Positions 24,581-33,319 of a stretch of 64,000 nucleotides of DNA are shown piece by piece (within the stretch, counting starts at the first letter, position 1; each line of letters begins with the position of its first letter). A model generated the notes under the pieces. It was not told the origin of the DNA. It did not search any database and saw only the letters and a program-made list of their open reading frames with translations. Source of the DNA: Pseudomonadales bacterium (GTDB lineage: Bacteria; Pseudomonadota; Gammaproteobacteria; Pseudomonadales; Azotimanducaceae). The position numbers and the translations under genes are program-made. The DNA is taken from NCBI GenBank assembly GCA_028279305.1, contig JANQOA010000203.1:1-64000 (forward strand), given 5' to 3'.

Positions 24581-26863
24581 ATGACAGATAAGCTCTTGAT
24601 CGCGTTCCTGTTAAGCCTGTGCGGCAGCCCGCTGCTGCACGCGCAATCCAGCCCGGAGACTGTGATTGAGGAGATTCTTGTAACGGCGCAAAAGCGCGAG
24701 CAGTCGGTGCAGGACATTCCGGTGGCGGTCAGCGCCATCAGCAAAGAGGCGCTTGAACAATCCGGCGCGCAGACCATAGAAGACGTACAGTCCCTGGCGC
24801 CCAGCCTGACGGTCACCTCCGTCAACATTCCAGGGTCGTCAACTCAAATCCAGATCCGCGGCGTCGGCACCAGCACAACAAACGTAGGGCTGGAGGCGGC
24901 GGTTGGCTTCTTTCTCGACGGGGTGTACCGCAGCCGTTCAGGCATGGCGGTGGGAGACCTGCTGGATGTTTCCCGGGTTGAAGTGTTGCGCGGCCCGCAA
25001 AGTTCGATATTCGGCAAAAATACCTCCGCTGGAGCGATCAGTGTGGTTACGGAAAAACCAACATACGAGGTGTCCGGAGCGTTTCAGGTTGATGGCGGAG
25101 ACTATGATGCCCGGCGCCTGCAGGCCGTTTATAACACCCCGCTGGTGCAGGACACGTTAGCCCTGCGCCTGTCCGGCAGTGTCAATAGACGGGATGGTTA
25201 TGTCGACGATGTGGTTAACGGCCGTGACTATAACGATACGGACCGCTGGTCGATGCGCGGCCAGCTGCTGTGGGAGCCTGCCGATAACCTGTCCATGCGG
25301 CTTATCGCTGATTGGTCTGAAGCTGATGAAACGTCAGTAGTTCCGGTTCGGGCCGTAAACGGTCCATTGGACGCCACGGTGTTTCAACTGCTTGCAGGAG
25401 ACAACGGTGGTGTTATCAACGTGCCTGCGGATATCAGCCGCCGGGAAACCTCGCTAAACGACCCTACCGATACAACGGTGGAAGATAGGGGGGTATCCCT
25501 GGAAGTAAACTACGCAGCACCATTTGGTGAAGTGACCTCAATCACCGCGTTACGCAGCTACGACGCGGTTTCGTTCAAGGACGTCGATTTTTCTGCGCTG
25601 GATTTCTTTGTCGCGGACTTCGATTTCCGCCAGGACTTTTTCTCCACAGAACTCAGGGCAAACAATGTAGTTAACGATGCGGGGCCTTTTGCCAGCGTCG
25701 ATTGGCTTGTGGGGGCTTTCTATTCCGAAGAGGAAATCAGCTCGCGAGCGAGGTTTCCGACACAAGGGCAGCTGCCGCTGCAACTGTCCGCGCTTGCCAA
25801 TGGTCTTGACATACCGCTTACGCCTGCTGATTTTGCCAGCGGCGCTGATACCGGCCCGGATGTCCGGAGGGGCATCGACGGCACTACATTTGCGTTGTTC
25901 GGCCAGGCCACCTTTGATCTCTCTGATCGATATGGTTTTACCGTCGGCCTGCGGTACAGCGATGAGGAAAAGGAAAACTTCACGATAGATCAAACGGTGG
26001 CCGGGCCCGGCAACGTGCTGCTGGGTTTGTTTGCCCCCGCGCCTGATTTCGGCTCTCTGGATTTTGACGAAGACAAAATAACCGGGGATGCGAGTTTCCA
26101 CGTGCATTGGTCTGAACAACTCATGACATATATCAAGTATGCGACCGGGTACAAAGCGGGCGGTGTTAATGTTGATGGCGGGGGTGCCGGAACCTTTGCG
26201 GCACCACGGGACCCGTCTTTTGATTCTGAAACATCAGAGAGCTTTGAGCTGGGTTTGAGGTCTGAGTGGGCGGGGGGCAAAGCCATCGTCAATGCCACAG
26301 CGTTCCACACGGCCTTTGATGATTTTCAGGTGCAGTCGTTTGACGGCATTAATTTCCTGCTCCGCAATGTGTCCGGGGTGACTTCGGAAGGTGTGGAAGT
26401 TGAGGCAACGCTCAGACCGCTGCCCGCGTGGACCATTTCCGGGGGCGTGACTTACGCGGATGCGCGGTTTGATTCGGGCGTCAATACGGGGTTCGCGCCG
26501 GTAGGCGGCGAACGTTTGCCTTTGTCTTCGGAATGGACCGGTAGTATAGCTTCGACTTACGAAGCCCCCCTGACCCCCAACCTGACCGGCTGGCTGCATC
26601 TGGAAGCCTATTCCCGAAGCAGCAGTAATCTGGATTCCGGGACGTTGGACCCGGTGGCCTTGCAGCCCGGGTACACCCTGTACAACGCAAGAATCGGCCT
26701 TGCGCCTGTGGACGATCGTTGGCGCCTGTCTCTATGGTGCCGCAACTGCACCGACAAGAGTTATGCGGTGTTTACATTTGCCGCGGGGTTTCAACCCGGC
26801 AGTTTTGTTTCCGTGATCGGCCCGCCGCGGACCTGGGGCCTGACCCTGGGAATGAACTTTTAG
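24581..26863 (+). CDS. TonB-dependent receptor (general OMR family)
   Basis: A 760-residue receptor with GGGAGG six bases before its ATG. Signal peptide ends near L-L-H-A-Q. The TonB box and plug start E-E-I-L-V-T-A-Q-K-R-E-Q-S-V-Q-D-I-P are typical of the large TonB receptor group common in marine and sphingomonad-like bacteria, which import many organic compounds as well as iron complexes. Plug features I-Q-I-R-G-V-G-T and V-E-V-L-R-G-P-Q-S-S-I-F-G-K-N follow. Near the end of the barrel a pair of cysteines (C-R-N-C) is unusual and may form a loop disulfide. The ligand is probably processed by the hydrolase encoded immediately after it. Confidence 0.9.
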   Translation: MTDKLLIAFLLSLCGSPLLHAQSSPETVIEEILVTAQKREQSVQDIPVAVSAISKEALEQSGAQTIEDVQSLAPSLTVTSVNIPGSSTQIQIRGVGTSTTNVGLEAAVGFFLDGVYRSRSGMAVGDLLDVSRVEVLRGPQSSIFGKNTSAGAISVVTEKPTYEVSGAFQVDGGDYDARRLQAVYNTPLVQDTLALRLSGSVNRRDGYVDDVVNGRDYNDTDRWSMRGQLLWEPADNLSMRLIADWSEADETSVVPVRAVNGPLDATVFQLLAGDNGGVINVPADISRRETSLNDPTDTTVEDRGVSLEVNYAAPFGEVTSITALRSYDAVSFKDVDFSALDFFVADFDFRQDFFSTELRANNVVNDAGPFASVDWLVGAFYSEEEISSRARFPTQGQLPLQLSALANGLDIPLTPADFASGADTGPDVRRGIDGTTFALFGQATFDLSDRYGFTVGLRYSDEEKENFTIDQTVAGPGNVLLGLFAPAPDFGSLDFDEDKITGDASFHVHWSEQLMTYIKYATGYKAGGVNVDGGGAGTFAAPRDPSFDSETSESFELGLRSEWAGGKAIVNATAFHTAFDDFQVQSFDGINFLLRNVSGVTSEGVEVEATLRPLPAWTISGGVTYADARFDSGVNTGFAPVGGERLPLSSEWTGSIASTYEAPLTPNLTGWLHLEAYSRSSSNLDSGTLDPVALQPGYTLYNARIGLAPVDDRWRLSLWCRNCTDKSYAVFTFAAGFQPGSFVSVIGPPRTWGLTLGMNF

Positions 26864-28006
26864 ATGGGGGTTCGCTGCCAGGGAACGTGCCCACCGGGCT
26901 TGGCCCGAGTTCAACAAGCCTTTGAAGACAACTTTCGGGATCATCCCGAGGTTGGAGCGAGTTTTGCTTTGAGCGTTGAAGGTGAAATAGTGGTGGACCT
27001 GTGGGGTGGATACGCTGATCCGGCGGGTCAGCGGCCGTGGAGAGAAGACACCATTGTGAATGTGTTTTCCTGCAGCAAAACGCTGACTTTTTTGAGCGCA
27101 CTGCTGCTGGTGGAAAAAAGCAAGCTGGAACTGGATTGTCCGGTTGCGGATTACTGGCCCGAATTCGGGGTTAACGGCAAAGAGAACATCCTGGTGCGTC
27201 ATGTACTGACACACTCGGCGGGGGTGCCGGCGTTTAACCTGCCGAAGAGTACCCGACAACTCTACGATTGGGACTGTGTTGTGGAAGATTTGGCAGCGGC
27301 GGCACCGCTGTGGGAACCCGGCACCCGGATCGGCTATCACGCTTTTACCCAGGGTTACCTGATTGGTGAACTGGTGAGGAGGATCGATGGGCGCGGTTAT
27401 GGCCGCTTTCTGGCTGAAGAGATTACCGACCCTCTGCAAGCGGACTTTCACGTAGGGCTTGCTGCGGAGCATCATGCGCGGGTGGCAGATCTGGCACCCG
27501 CCGTCGAGCCGCCGCCGGACATGGCGGTGCAGGCTGATTCCGTTGCCGCCAAGGTGTTCGCAAACATGGCGTTGACTAACGATGACATGCTGTCCGCTGC
27601 ATGGCGGCAGGCTGAGATTCCCGCCGTTAATGGTCATGGCAACGCCCGTTCGCTGGTCAAAACACAGTCGGTGTTGGCCAACAGGGGGGTCTCGGGAGCG
27701 TGTCGGCTATTGTCAGCCCAATTGTGCGCGCAAGCCGCTGAATTCCAGATCGGCGGTGACGATCTGGTCCTTGGCATACCGCTGAACCTGGCGCTGGGCT
27801 ACGCCCTGCCTTCGCCGTCACTGAATCTGGAAACGGAAACATCATACCTGTGGTGGGGTGGTGCCGGCGGATCTCTGGTAGTAGTAGACCCCGAGAGGCG
27901 CATTTGTTTTGCCTACGTTATGAACCGCCTGGGTAATTACATGCTGGGAGATCCAAGGGGTGTGAGCCTGGGGCGCGCGGTATACCGGAGCTTGCAACGT
28001 CCATAG
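26864..28006 (+). CDS. Serine hydrolase of the beta-lactamase (class C / esterase family VIII) fold
   Basis: A 380-residue protein whose ATG follows the receptor stop with no gap, so it is in the same operon. The S-x-x-K motif is S-C-S-K at about residue 69, in the context I-V-N-V-F-S-C-S-K-T-L-T. The tyrosine motif is Y-H-A-F-T-Q-G, as in family VIII esterases (EstB type), and V-L-T-H-S-A-G-V-P is the usual family text. No signal peptide is seen, so it is probably cytoplasmic. The likely role is cleavage of an ester or amide in the compound taken up by the neighbouring receptor or its transporter; a beta-lactamase role is unlikely. Confidence 0.87.
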   Translation: MGVRCQGTCPPGLARVQQAFEDNFRDHPEVGASFALSVEGEIVVDLWGGYADPAGQRPWREDTIVNVFSCSKTLTFLSALLLVEKSKLELDCPVADYWPEFGVNGKENILVRHVLTHSAGVPAFNLPKSTRQLYDWDCVVEDLAAAAPLWEPGTRIGYHAFTQGYLIGELVRRIDGRGYGRFLAEEITDPLQADFHVGLAAEHHARVADLAPAVEPPPDMAVQADSVAAKVFANMALTNDDMLSAAWRQAEIPAVNGHGNARSLVKTQSVLANRGVSGACRLLSAQLCAQAAEFQIGGDDLVLGIPLNLALGYALPSPSLNLETETSYLWWGGAGGSLVVVDPERRICFAYVMNRLGNYMLGDPRGVSLGRAVYRSLQRP

Positions 28007-28021
28007 CCAGCCGGGGCGGCT

Positions 28022-28048
28022 GCCGCCGGGTCTGACATAGCCGGCGGC
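28022..28048. terminator. GC-rich hairpin after the serine hydrolase gene
   Basis: GCCGCCGG (28022-28029) and CCGGCGGC (28041-28048) form a perfect 8-base stem with an 11-base loop, 16 bases after the hydrolase stop. There is no clear T run, so it may be a weak terminator or only a structured spacer before the LuxR gene. Confidence 0.35.
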
Positions 28049-28086
28049 TCATTCCTGCGGTACGATTGCCGCCGGAGGGTACCCAG

Positions 28087-29157
28087 GTGGTCAGAGCAGA
28101 CCGTACCAATCAGATTGTGAAGCTCGGTCACGAGGCATACGCAGCGCGTGATCTGAGCGAACTTGAAAGTCTGACGATGTCGTCGCTGGAGCGGGTTTTT
28201 CTGGCTGATTCGTCCGTGTTTCTGGACTGGCGCAATGCGGACAACGACGGCTGGCAGCTGGACGACATCCATTTGCCGACAGCCTGGAGCAGCAATCACA
28301 AACAGCTCTATTACTCATCCCTGCGCCGCTACGATCCCATATTTCAGTGGTTGGACCAAGGTGCGTTCAGGCAGGCTTTCAGCGCAACCCGGCTGTCGGA
28401 TCTGATCGACCGCCGGGAGTTTGAAAAAGGCAAGTTCTACAACGAGCTGCTGCGCCAGGTGGACTGCAGCCACATCCTCACCATCGCGTTGCACTGCGGG
28501 CAGGGGTTGATAGCCAATATAAGTCTGCTGCGCTCTCACAAGCGCGCTGATTTTGATGCGGAAGAAGAGCAACTGGCACGCATGACATCCCTGTGCCTGG
28601 GCGGCACCGCGCATATGCTTGCCGTGCCGCCCGCCGCGGAAGATGACGCGGTGACGGTGTCCTTCGATGCGCGTTTCTCCATGCTGCGCACCACCGTCGG
28701 CGCAATCTGGACGGGCCCGGAATTGAAGCTTGATTCGCCCGCTCAACTGCAGGCGTTCTTTGCCCGGGCGCCGCGCCTGCAACAGGTTGTTGAGAACGCA
28801 GGCGGCTCCGCGGCGCAACAGAAGCGCCTGCCGCGCAGGCTGGAAGAACGGGTGGCGCTGTCCGCGTCGCGGCAACTGCATGCCTGCCTGGAGCTGCACG
28901 GGCACACCGGGCGGGAAGGGCTTTTTAAACTGACCTTGCGTGATGCGGACAAGCCGGCGGCGGCCCTGCAGGCCCCGCAGGTAGAATTGACCACCCGGGA
29001 ACTGCAGATTGCACAGCTTGCCGCTACCGGCATCAGCAGCAGCGAGATCGGCGCGCAGCTCTGCATCAGCCCATGGACGGTGAAGAATCACCTGAAGTCG
29101 GTGTACGCCAAGACCGGGGTAAACAACCGGGTTGGTCTGGCCCGGCTGTTCCGCTGA
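28087..29157 (+). CDS. LuxR-type helix-turn-helix regulator
   Basis: GTG 28087 is taken as start because GGAGGG ends 7 bases before it; this gives 356 residues. The C-terminal 65 residues are a LuxR/GerE DNA-binding domain: L-T-T-R-E-L-Q-I-A-Q-L-A-A-T-G, S-S-E-I-G-A-Q-L-C-I-S, T-V-K-N-H-L-K-S-V-Y-A-K. The N-terminal 270 residues show no receiver aspartate signature and no clear acyl-homoserine-lactone motif; text such as Y-D-P-I-F-Q-W suggests a PAS/GAF-like sensor. It meets the HDAC-family gene tail to tail. The regulated genes may be the receptor operons on either side. Confidence 0.85.
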   Translation: MVRADRTNQIVKLGHEAYAARDLSELESLTMSSLERVFLADSSVFLDWRNADNDGWQLDDIHLPTAWSSNHKQLYYSSLRRYDPIFQWLDQGAFRQAFSATRLSDLIDRREFEKGKFYNELLRQVDCSHILTIALHCGQGLIANISLLRSHKRADFDAEEEQLARMTSLCLGGTAHMLAVPPAAEDDAVTVSFDARFSMLRTTVGAIWTGPELKLDSPAQLQAFFARAPRLQQVVENAGGSAAQQKRLPRRLEERVALSASRQLHACLELHGHTGREGLFKLTLRDADKPAAALQAPQVELTTRELQIAQLAATGISSSEIGAQLCISPWTVKNHLKSVYAKTGVNNRVGLARLFR

Positions 29158-29160
29158 GGG

Positions 29161-30261
29161 TTACAGTTTTCCGATCAGCGCCGCCGCGGCTTCAATTACG
29201 GCGCTCTGGTGGGGCTGCAGATCCTGGCCGGCAAAACCCTGTACCATTTCCAGGAATGGGTCTTCCACCTCCGTGCGTTGCCCTGTCAGCGTTTCCATAA
29301 CCGCCAGGCCCAGGAAGGGTACATATGCCCTGGAATAACCGCCTTCATGACACATGACAATACGCCCGCCGCACACTTCGTCAGCCACCTCCATCATCAT
29401 CCGGGTCAATTCCCGGTAGCCGTCGGAGTGCATCATATTGCGCCCGAACGGATCCAATGCGCCGGCATCAAAACCACTGGGCACAAACAGGATATCAGGC
29501 TGATACCGCTGCAGCGCCGGTACCACCACCTGTTCCCATGCCGCAACATAAGCGCCGACACCGGACCCCGCCGGCAACGGAACGTTAATGGCATAACCCT
29601 CTCCCGCACCTTGCCCGTTGTGTTCAAGAAAGCCGCGGTCGCTGGGAAAAAAGCGGTCCTGGTGCACTGAGATGGTCAGCGCGTTGGGGTCGTCGATGAA
29701 AGCGGTTTCCGTGCCGTTGCCGTGGTGCACGTCCCAGTCGACGAAGGCAATACGTTCCACGCCGCGCTTCTCCATGACATAGCGGCCGGCAATGGCAGCG
29801 TTGGAAAAAATGCAGAAACCCTGCGCTTCATCCGGCATGGCATGATGTCCCGGCGGCCGCACCAATGCGTAGATGTTGTTAACCCGGCCATCCAATACCG
29901 CATCCGCGGCGGCAATGACACCGCCGGCCGAGAGCATGGCAATTTCGTAACCGCCGGCGCCGCAATGGGTGATAATTCCGGTATAGCCGCCACCTGCAGC
30001 GCTGAGTTCCTGAATGTGCCTGAGGTGGCTTTCGGAGTGGACCCGCAGGATGTCTGCTTCCTCCGCCGCCCGCGGTGCAATCTGCACCAGGTCACTCCAC
30101 AGGCCGCTCACCTCCAGCAGGTTGCGCAAGCGGCGCTTGGTCTCCGGGTCTTCACCTGAAGCATCGGGCTGCGCAATGCGGCCGTCCGCCGGAACAAATC
30201 CCGCAGCGCTGCCTGCTTCATGCCATGCGTAATACTCGTGCCATACGAATCCGGTGGTCAT
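29161..30261 (-). CDS. Histone-deacetylase-family amidohydrolase
   Basis: A 366-residue zinc deacetylase of the class II HDAC / acetylpolyamine amidohydrolase group. Seen: R-P-P-G-H-H-A near residue 137 (the two catalytic histidines), F-V-D-W-D-V-H-H-G-N-G-T (zinc Asp and His), S-G-F-D-A (third zinc ligand) and G-G-Y-S near the end (the loop that holds the transition-state tyrosine in many members). Bacterial members remove acetyl groups from polyamines, acetoin-pathway proteins or other N-acyl compounds. AAGGA precedes its ATG. It lies 30 bases downstream of a TonB receptor gene on the same strand, which suggests an operon in which an imported acetylated compound is deacetylated. Confidence 0.9.
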   Translation of the reverse strand: MTTGFVWHEYYAWHEAGSAAGFVPADGRIAQPDASGEDPETKRRLRNLLEVSGLWSDLVQIAPRAAEEADILRVHSESHLRHIQELSAAGGGYTGIITHCGAGGYEIAMLSAGGVIAAADAVLDGRVNNIYALVRPPGHHAMPDEAQGFCIFSNAAIAGRYVMEKRGVERIAFVDWDVHHGNGTETAFIDDPNALTISVHQDRFFPSDRGFLEHNGQGAGEGYAINVPLPAGSGVGAYVAAWEQVVVPALQRYQPDILFVPSGFDAGALDPFGRNMMHSDGYRELTRMMMEVADEVCGGRIVMCHEGGYSRAYVPFLGLAVMETLTGQRTEVEDPFLEMVQGFAGQDLQPHQSAVIEAAAALIGKL

Positions 30262-30291
30262 TTACGGTTCCTTCTCAAGGGCGGTTAAAGG

Positions 30292-32505
30292 TTAGAAGCT
30301 GTACTCGAAGGTTACACCGAATGTAGACGGTTCCGCATTGATGGTGAGAAAAAGGCCAAACGCGGGCACGTCGTTGATATAGCGCAGGTAGTCCTCGTCG
30401 GTGATATTGCGGCCCCACAAGGTGGCCCGCCATTTACGGTCGGCTGCACCGATGGACAGGCTCGCATCCACAGTCGTGTACGCGTCCACAAGGTGGTCTG
30501 CGCCGTTTTCGATTTCCAGGAAGCGCTCGTCGTTCCAGGTGATGCCGGCGAGAAAGTCCAGCACCAGGGTGTCATTCAGCGGCCAGCTGACATCGAGCAA
30601 CAGCGAGGAGGACCACTCCGGTGTGTTGACCGGCTGATTACCCTTGATCGGCACACCGTCGATCTGAAACTCATTGCCGTTGATGTCGGTGGCAACATCG
30701 GTGATCTCGGCATTGGTATAGCCGAGCGACCAGCGTAGTTCCACCGCTTCATTAACAAGCCACTGCAGCTCGGATTCGAAGCCGTAAGTCTCCAGGGTGC
30801 CTACGTTGCGCCTTCGCGGCACCAGCTCTCCGGCCAGATTAACGTTGGACTGGTAATCTTCCACTTCTGTAAAGAAGGCGTTGGCGTTCAGAGTGATACG
30901 GCCGTCCGCCAGGGTGGACTTCACACCCGCTTCGAACGCCAGCACGTCTTCCGGCTCAAAAGATTCGAGAGACGGAGAGCCGAATGCCAGGTCGTAACCG
31001 CCGCTGCGAAATCCGGTGGAAACCGAGCCGTACAGCAGCAGGTTGTCGCCGGGGTAAAAATTCAGCCCGGCCTTTACGTTGAAGTCGTCGTCTTCGCGGT
31101 TGGTGTCCGCGTCCACCAGTATAATCCGGTTGGCCGCCGGGACCCGGTTCTCATTGCCGGTGGTGGGAGAGGGTGCGGCGGTGATGAAGCTCTGGCCCTC
31201 AATTTCATTTTCTTCATCCGTATAACGGGCGCCAACAATCAGACTGAGGCGGTCGGTAAGCGCAAACTCGTGGGAAGTGAAGATGGCCACCGACTCGGTA
31301 TCCACTTCATGATCGGAACCCAGTTGTGCAAAAGCCGTGAGGCCGAGGGCAAACAGATCAGCCACGTCCAGGGTTTCGACGGTGGTGAGCTTGTCGCGTT
31401 CAAAATAGGCGCCCACCAGGTAGATCCAGTTATCGCGTTCTCCGGACAGACGGAATTCCTGGGTGAACTGATCTATCTCGGAGTACCAATCGATATTGGT
31501 GGAAACAATGGGGGTATTGTCGGAGTCTTCCCGGTTGTCGCGTTCGAAACCTTTAAATGCGGTGAGTGAGGTCAGGGTGCCGGCGCCGGTTTCGTGTTCA
31601 ACGCGCAGGGCAGCACTGAGGGTCTCGGAATCGGTTGTTGGAAAATAATCCTGATTGACGGTGAAGCGGCTGATGGGGTTGCGTATTTCCCTGCTCACGT
31701 CCGGCAGGCCTCCGGGTGTGTCCTGAAACAAATTGTCGTACGGGGTGAGATCACCTTCTTTTGACCCATATTCAACAGCGAATGTAACGTTGGTGCCGGC
31801 GCCTGACCATGCAAGTTGTGCGCGGACCTGTTGCTGTTCCAGTTCACCGAGATCGTTGTTGCTGAAGAGGTTCCGGTAGGGTCCGTCGTCGCCGTGATCC
31901 AGCGCCTTCACCGCGAGGCGTGCCCGCAGGCTGTCATTCAGCGGACCGCTGATATGGGCTTCAGCGCTGGCCCGCTGATAACGTTCAACCCCCACTTTTA
32001 TACCACCCTCAAATACTTCCGTGGGCGCGGCACTGTAGTAGTTGACCGCACCGCCGACGGTGTTGCGGCCGAACACGGTGCCCTGGGGGCCCTTTAATAC
32101 TTCAACCCGCTCAACGTCGAAAAACCCCATGGACCCCAACATGGGTTTGCTGAGAAACACCTCATCCACATGGACGCCCACGGGGCTGTCGAATGCAGCC
32201 TGAAATTCGTTTAAGCCGATGCCGCGGATACGAAACGATGGCAGCCCGGCGGCTTCGTCCAGGGCCTGCAGATTCGGAATCGCGCCGGCCAGGCTGTCAA
32301 ACTCGCCGAGGTCACGGTCGGCAACTTCGTCCGCGCCCATAACGCTGATGGCAATGCCCACGTCCTGTACGGACTGGGCCCGCTTCTGGGCGGTAACAAT
32401 AACTTCCTCGATCACCAGCTCGTTTGCGCTGAGGCTGCACGGCAAAATGCTCAACAAGCCCAGAACAAGCGGCGCTGATAACAGGTGCGCGCTTACATGC
32501 TTCAT
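30292..32505 (-). CDS. TonB-dependent receptor (general OMR family)
   Basis: A protein of 737 residues. ATG 32505 (M-K-H-V) with GGAGAG upstream is preferred over the TTG three codons earlier. Signal peptide ends near C-S-L-S-A-N. The TonB box and plug start I-E-E-V-I-V-T-A-Q-K-R-A-Q-S-V-Q-D-V resemble those of the receptor at 24581. F-R-I-R-G-I-G, V-E-V-L-K-G-P-Q-G-T-V-F-G-R-N and G-A-V-N-Y follow. The last residue is phenylalanine in Y-S-F, the normal barrel end recognised by Bam. It probably forms an operon with the HDAC-family gene. Ligand unknown. Confidence 0.9.
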   Translation of the reverse strand: MKHVSAHLLSAPLVLGLLSILPCSLSANELVIEEVIVTAQKRAQSVQDVGIAISVMGADEVADRDLGEFDSLAGAIPNLQALDEAAGLPSFRIRGIGLNEFQAAFDSPVGVHVDEVFLSKPMLGSMGFFDVERVEVLKGPQGTVFGRNTVGGAVNYYSAAPTEVFEGGIKVGVERYQRASAEAHISGPLNDSLRARLAVKALDHGDDGPYRNLFSNNDLGELEQQQVRAQLAWSGAGTNVTFAVEYGSKEGDLTPYDNLFQDTPGGLPDVSREIRNPISRFTVNQDYFPTTDSETLSAALRVEHETGAGTLTSLTAFKGFERDNREDSDNTPIVSTNIDWYSEIDQFTQEFRLSGERDNWIYLVGAYFERDKLTTVETLDVADLFALGLTAFAQLGSDHEVDTESVAIFTSHEFALTDRLSLIVGARYTDEENEIEGQSFITAAPSPTTGNENRVPAANRIILVDADTNREDDDFNVKAGLNFYPGDNLLLYGSVSTGFRSGGYDLAFGSPSLESFEPEDVLAFEAGVKSTLADGRITLNANAFFTEVEDYQSNVNLAGELVPRRRNVGTLETYGFESELQWLVNEAVELRWSLGYTNAEITDVATDINGNEFQIDGVPIKGNQPVNTPEWSSSLLLDVSWPLNDTLVLDFLAGITWNDERFLEIENGADHLVDAYTTVDASLSIGAADRKWRATLWGRNITDEDYLRYINDVPAFGLFLTINAEPSTFGVTFEYSF

Positions 32506-32686
32506 GGTACTCAACTCTCCAAGTCTGTTTGTCTGCGTCTATTTGTCTGTGAGGCGCCGGGGCATCCCCGGCTGGTGTGTAGATGTATGAGAATTGAAAA
32601 GGCCGGGCTATGGCTCGATCGAGTCATTTCTATTTGGTGGGTCGCGAGCGCCTGTGCTAACGTCGCGCAACAATTTTGGAGCGTTT

Positions 32687-33319
32687 ATGAAAAAAATACT
32701 GTCTGCTGTTGCCGGCATTGTGGTAATTGCCGCGGTCACCGGTTACATCTTCAAAGATCAGTTGCGGGAAGCGGCTTTTGAACAGGTGACCGCTGACATG
32801 TTTGTCAGCCGGGACGATGACGGGTTTAACCCGGGTCTGGCCGTTGGCGCGGCCTTTCCGGCTATAGACGCGGTTATGGCGGGACGCACGGTTACGGACG
32901 CCAGCGAACTTCTCGGCTCCAACGGACTGCTGTTTGTTGCCAACCGTTCGGTGGATTGGTGACCCTATTGCATTAAGCAGCTCGTGCAGCTGCAAAACAA
33001 TCTGCAGAAGTTTGACGATGCCGGTTTAAGCATCGCGCTTGTGACCTACGATTCACCTGAGTTGCAGCAGGTCTTTATCGACAAGTACAACATTGAGTTT
33101 CCGGTCTTGTCGGACCTCAACGCGGCAACCGTGAACGCCCTGGAAATACTGAATGAGGAGCATACGCCGGGTGCGCCGCATTACGGCATACCTCACCCCG
33201 GGATTTTCATTCTCGATACCGATATGACAATCAGGGCAAAAATATTTGTCGAAGCCTACGCGGAGCGGGTGGACGCGGATGGCGTGCTGCTGGCCGCAAA
33301 GCAGGCGCTCGGCATTTGA
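32687..33319 (+). CDS. Probable selenoprotein: membrane-anchored peroxiredoxin/thioredoxin-fold redox protein with in-frame TGA
   Basis: Read through the TGA at 32960-32962, the frame from ATG 32687 to the TGA at 33317-33319 encodes 210 residues with selenocysteine at position 92. Both sides are in the same frame and both are coding-like. An N-terminal anchor (K-K-I-L-S-A-V-A-G-I-V-V-I-A-A-V) is followed by a redoxin domain: L-L-F-V-A-N-R-S-V-D-W-U-P-Y-C-I-K-Q-L-V-Q-L-Q, then I-A-L-V-T-Y-D-S and F-P-V-L-S-D and H-P-G-I-F-I-L-D. In cysteine-containing relatives this place reads W-C-P-x-C, so TGA stands exactly at the active-site cysteine, giving a U-x-x-C motif. A hairpin follows at 32977-32993. 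A nonsense mutation is the alternative. Confidence 0.82.
32960..32993 (+). promoter_or_regulatory. Selenocysteine TGA codon and bacterial SECIS-like hairpin
   Basis: After the TGA (32960-32962), GCAGCT (32977-32982) pairs perfectly with AGCTGC (32988-32993), leaving the 5-base loop CGTGC with G at its second position. The loop starts 21 bases after the TGA. Bacterial SECIS elements are known to be short stem-loops within the coding region, with the apical loop roughly 16-37 bases from the UGA and a G in the first two loop positions; this one meets those rules. Confidence 0.7.

Noticed and set aside
26732..27637. 301-residue minus-strand frame across the receptor end and hydrolase
   Set aside because: Opposes two well-defined genes and shows no recognisable motif.
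32594..32962. A separate 91-residue protein ending at the TGA, with a new gene starting at 32984
   Set aside because: The redox domain is split exactly at its active site and both halves are in one frame; neither half would be functional alone.
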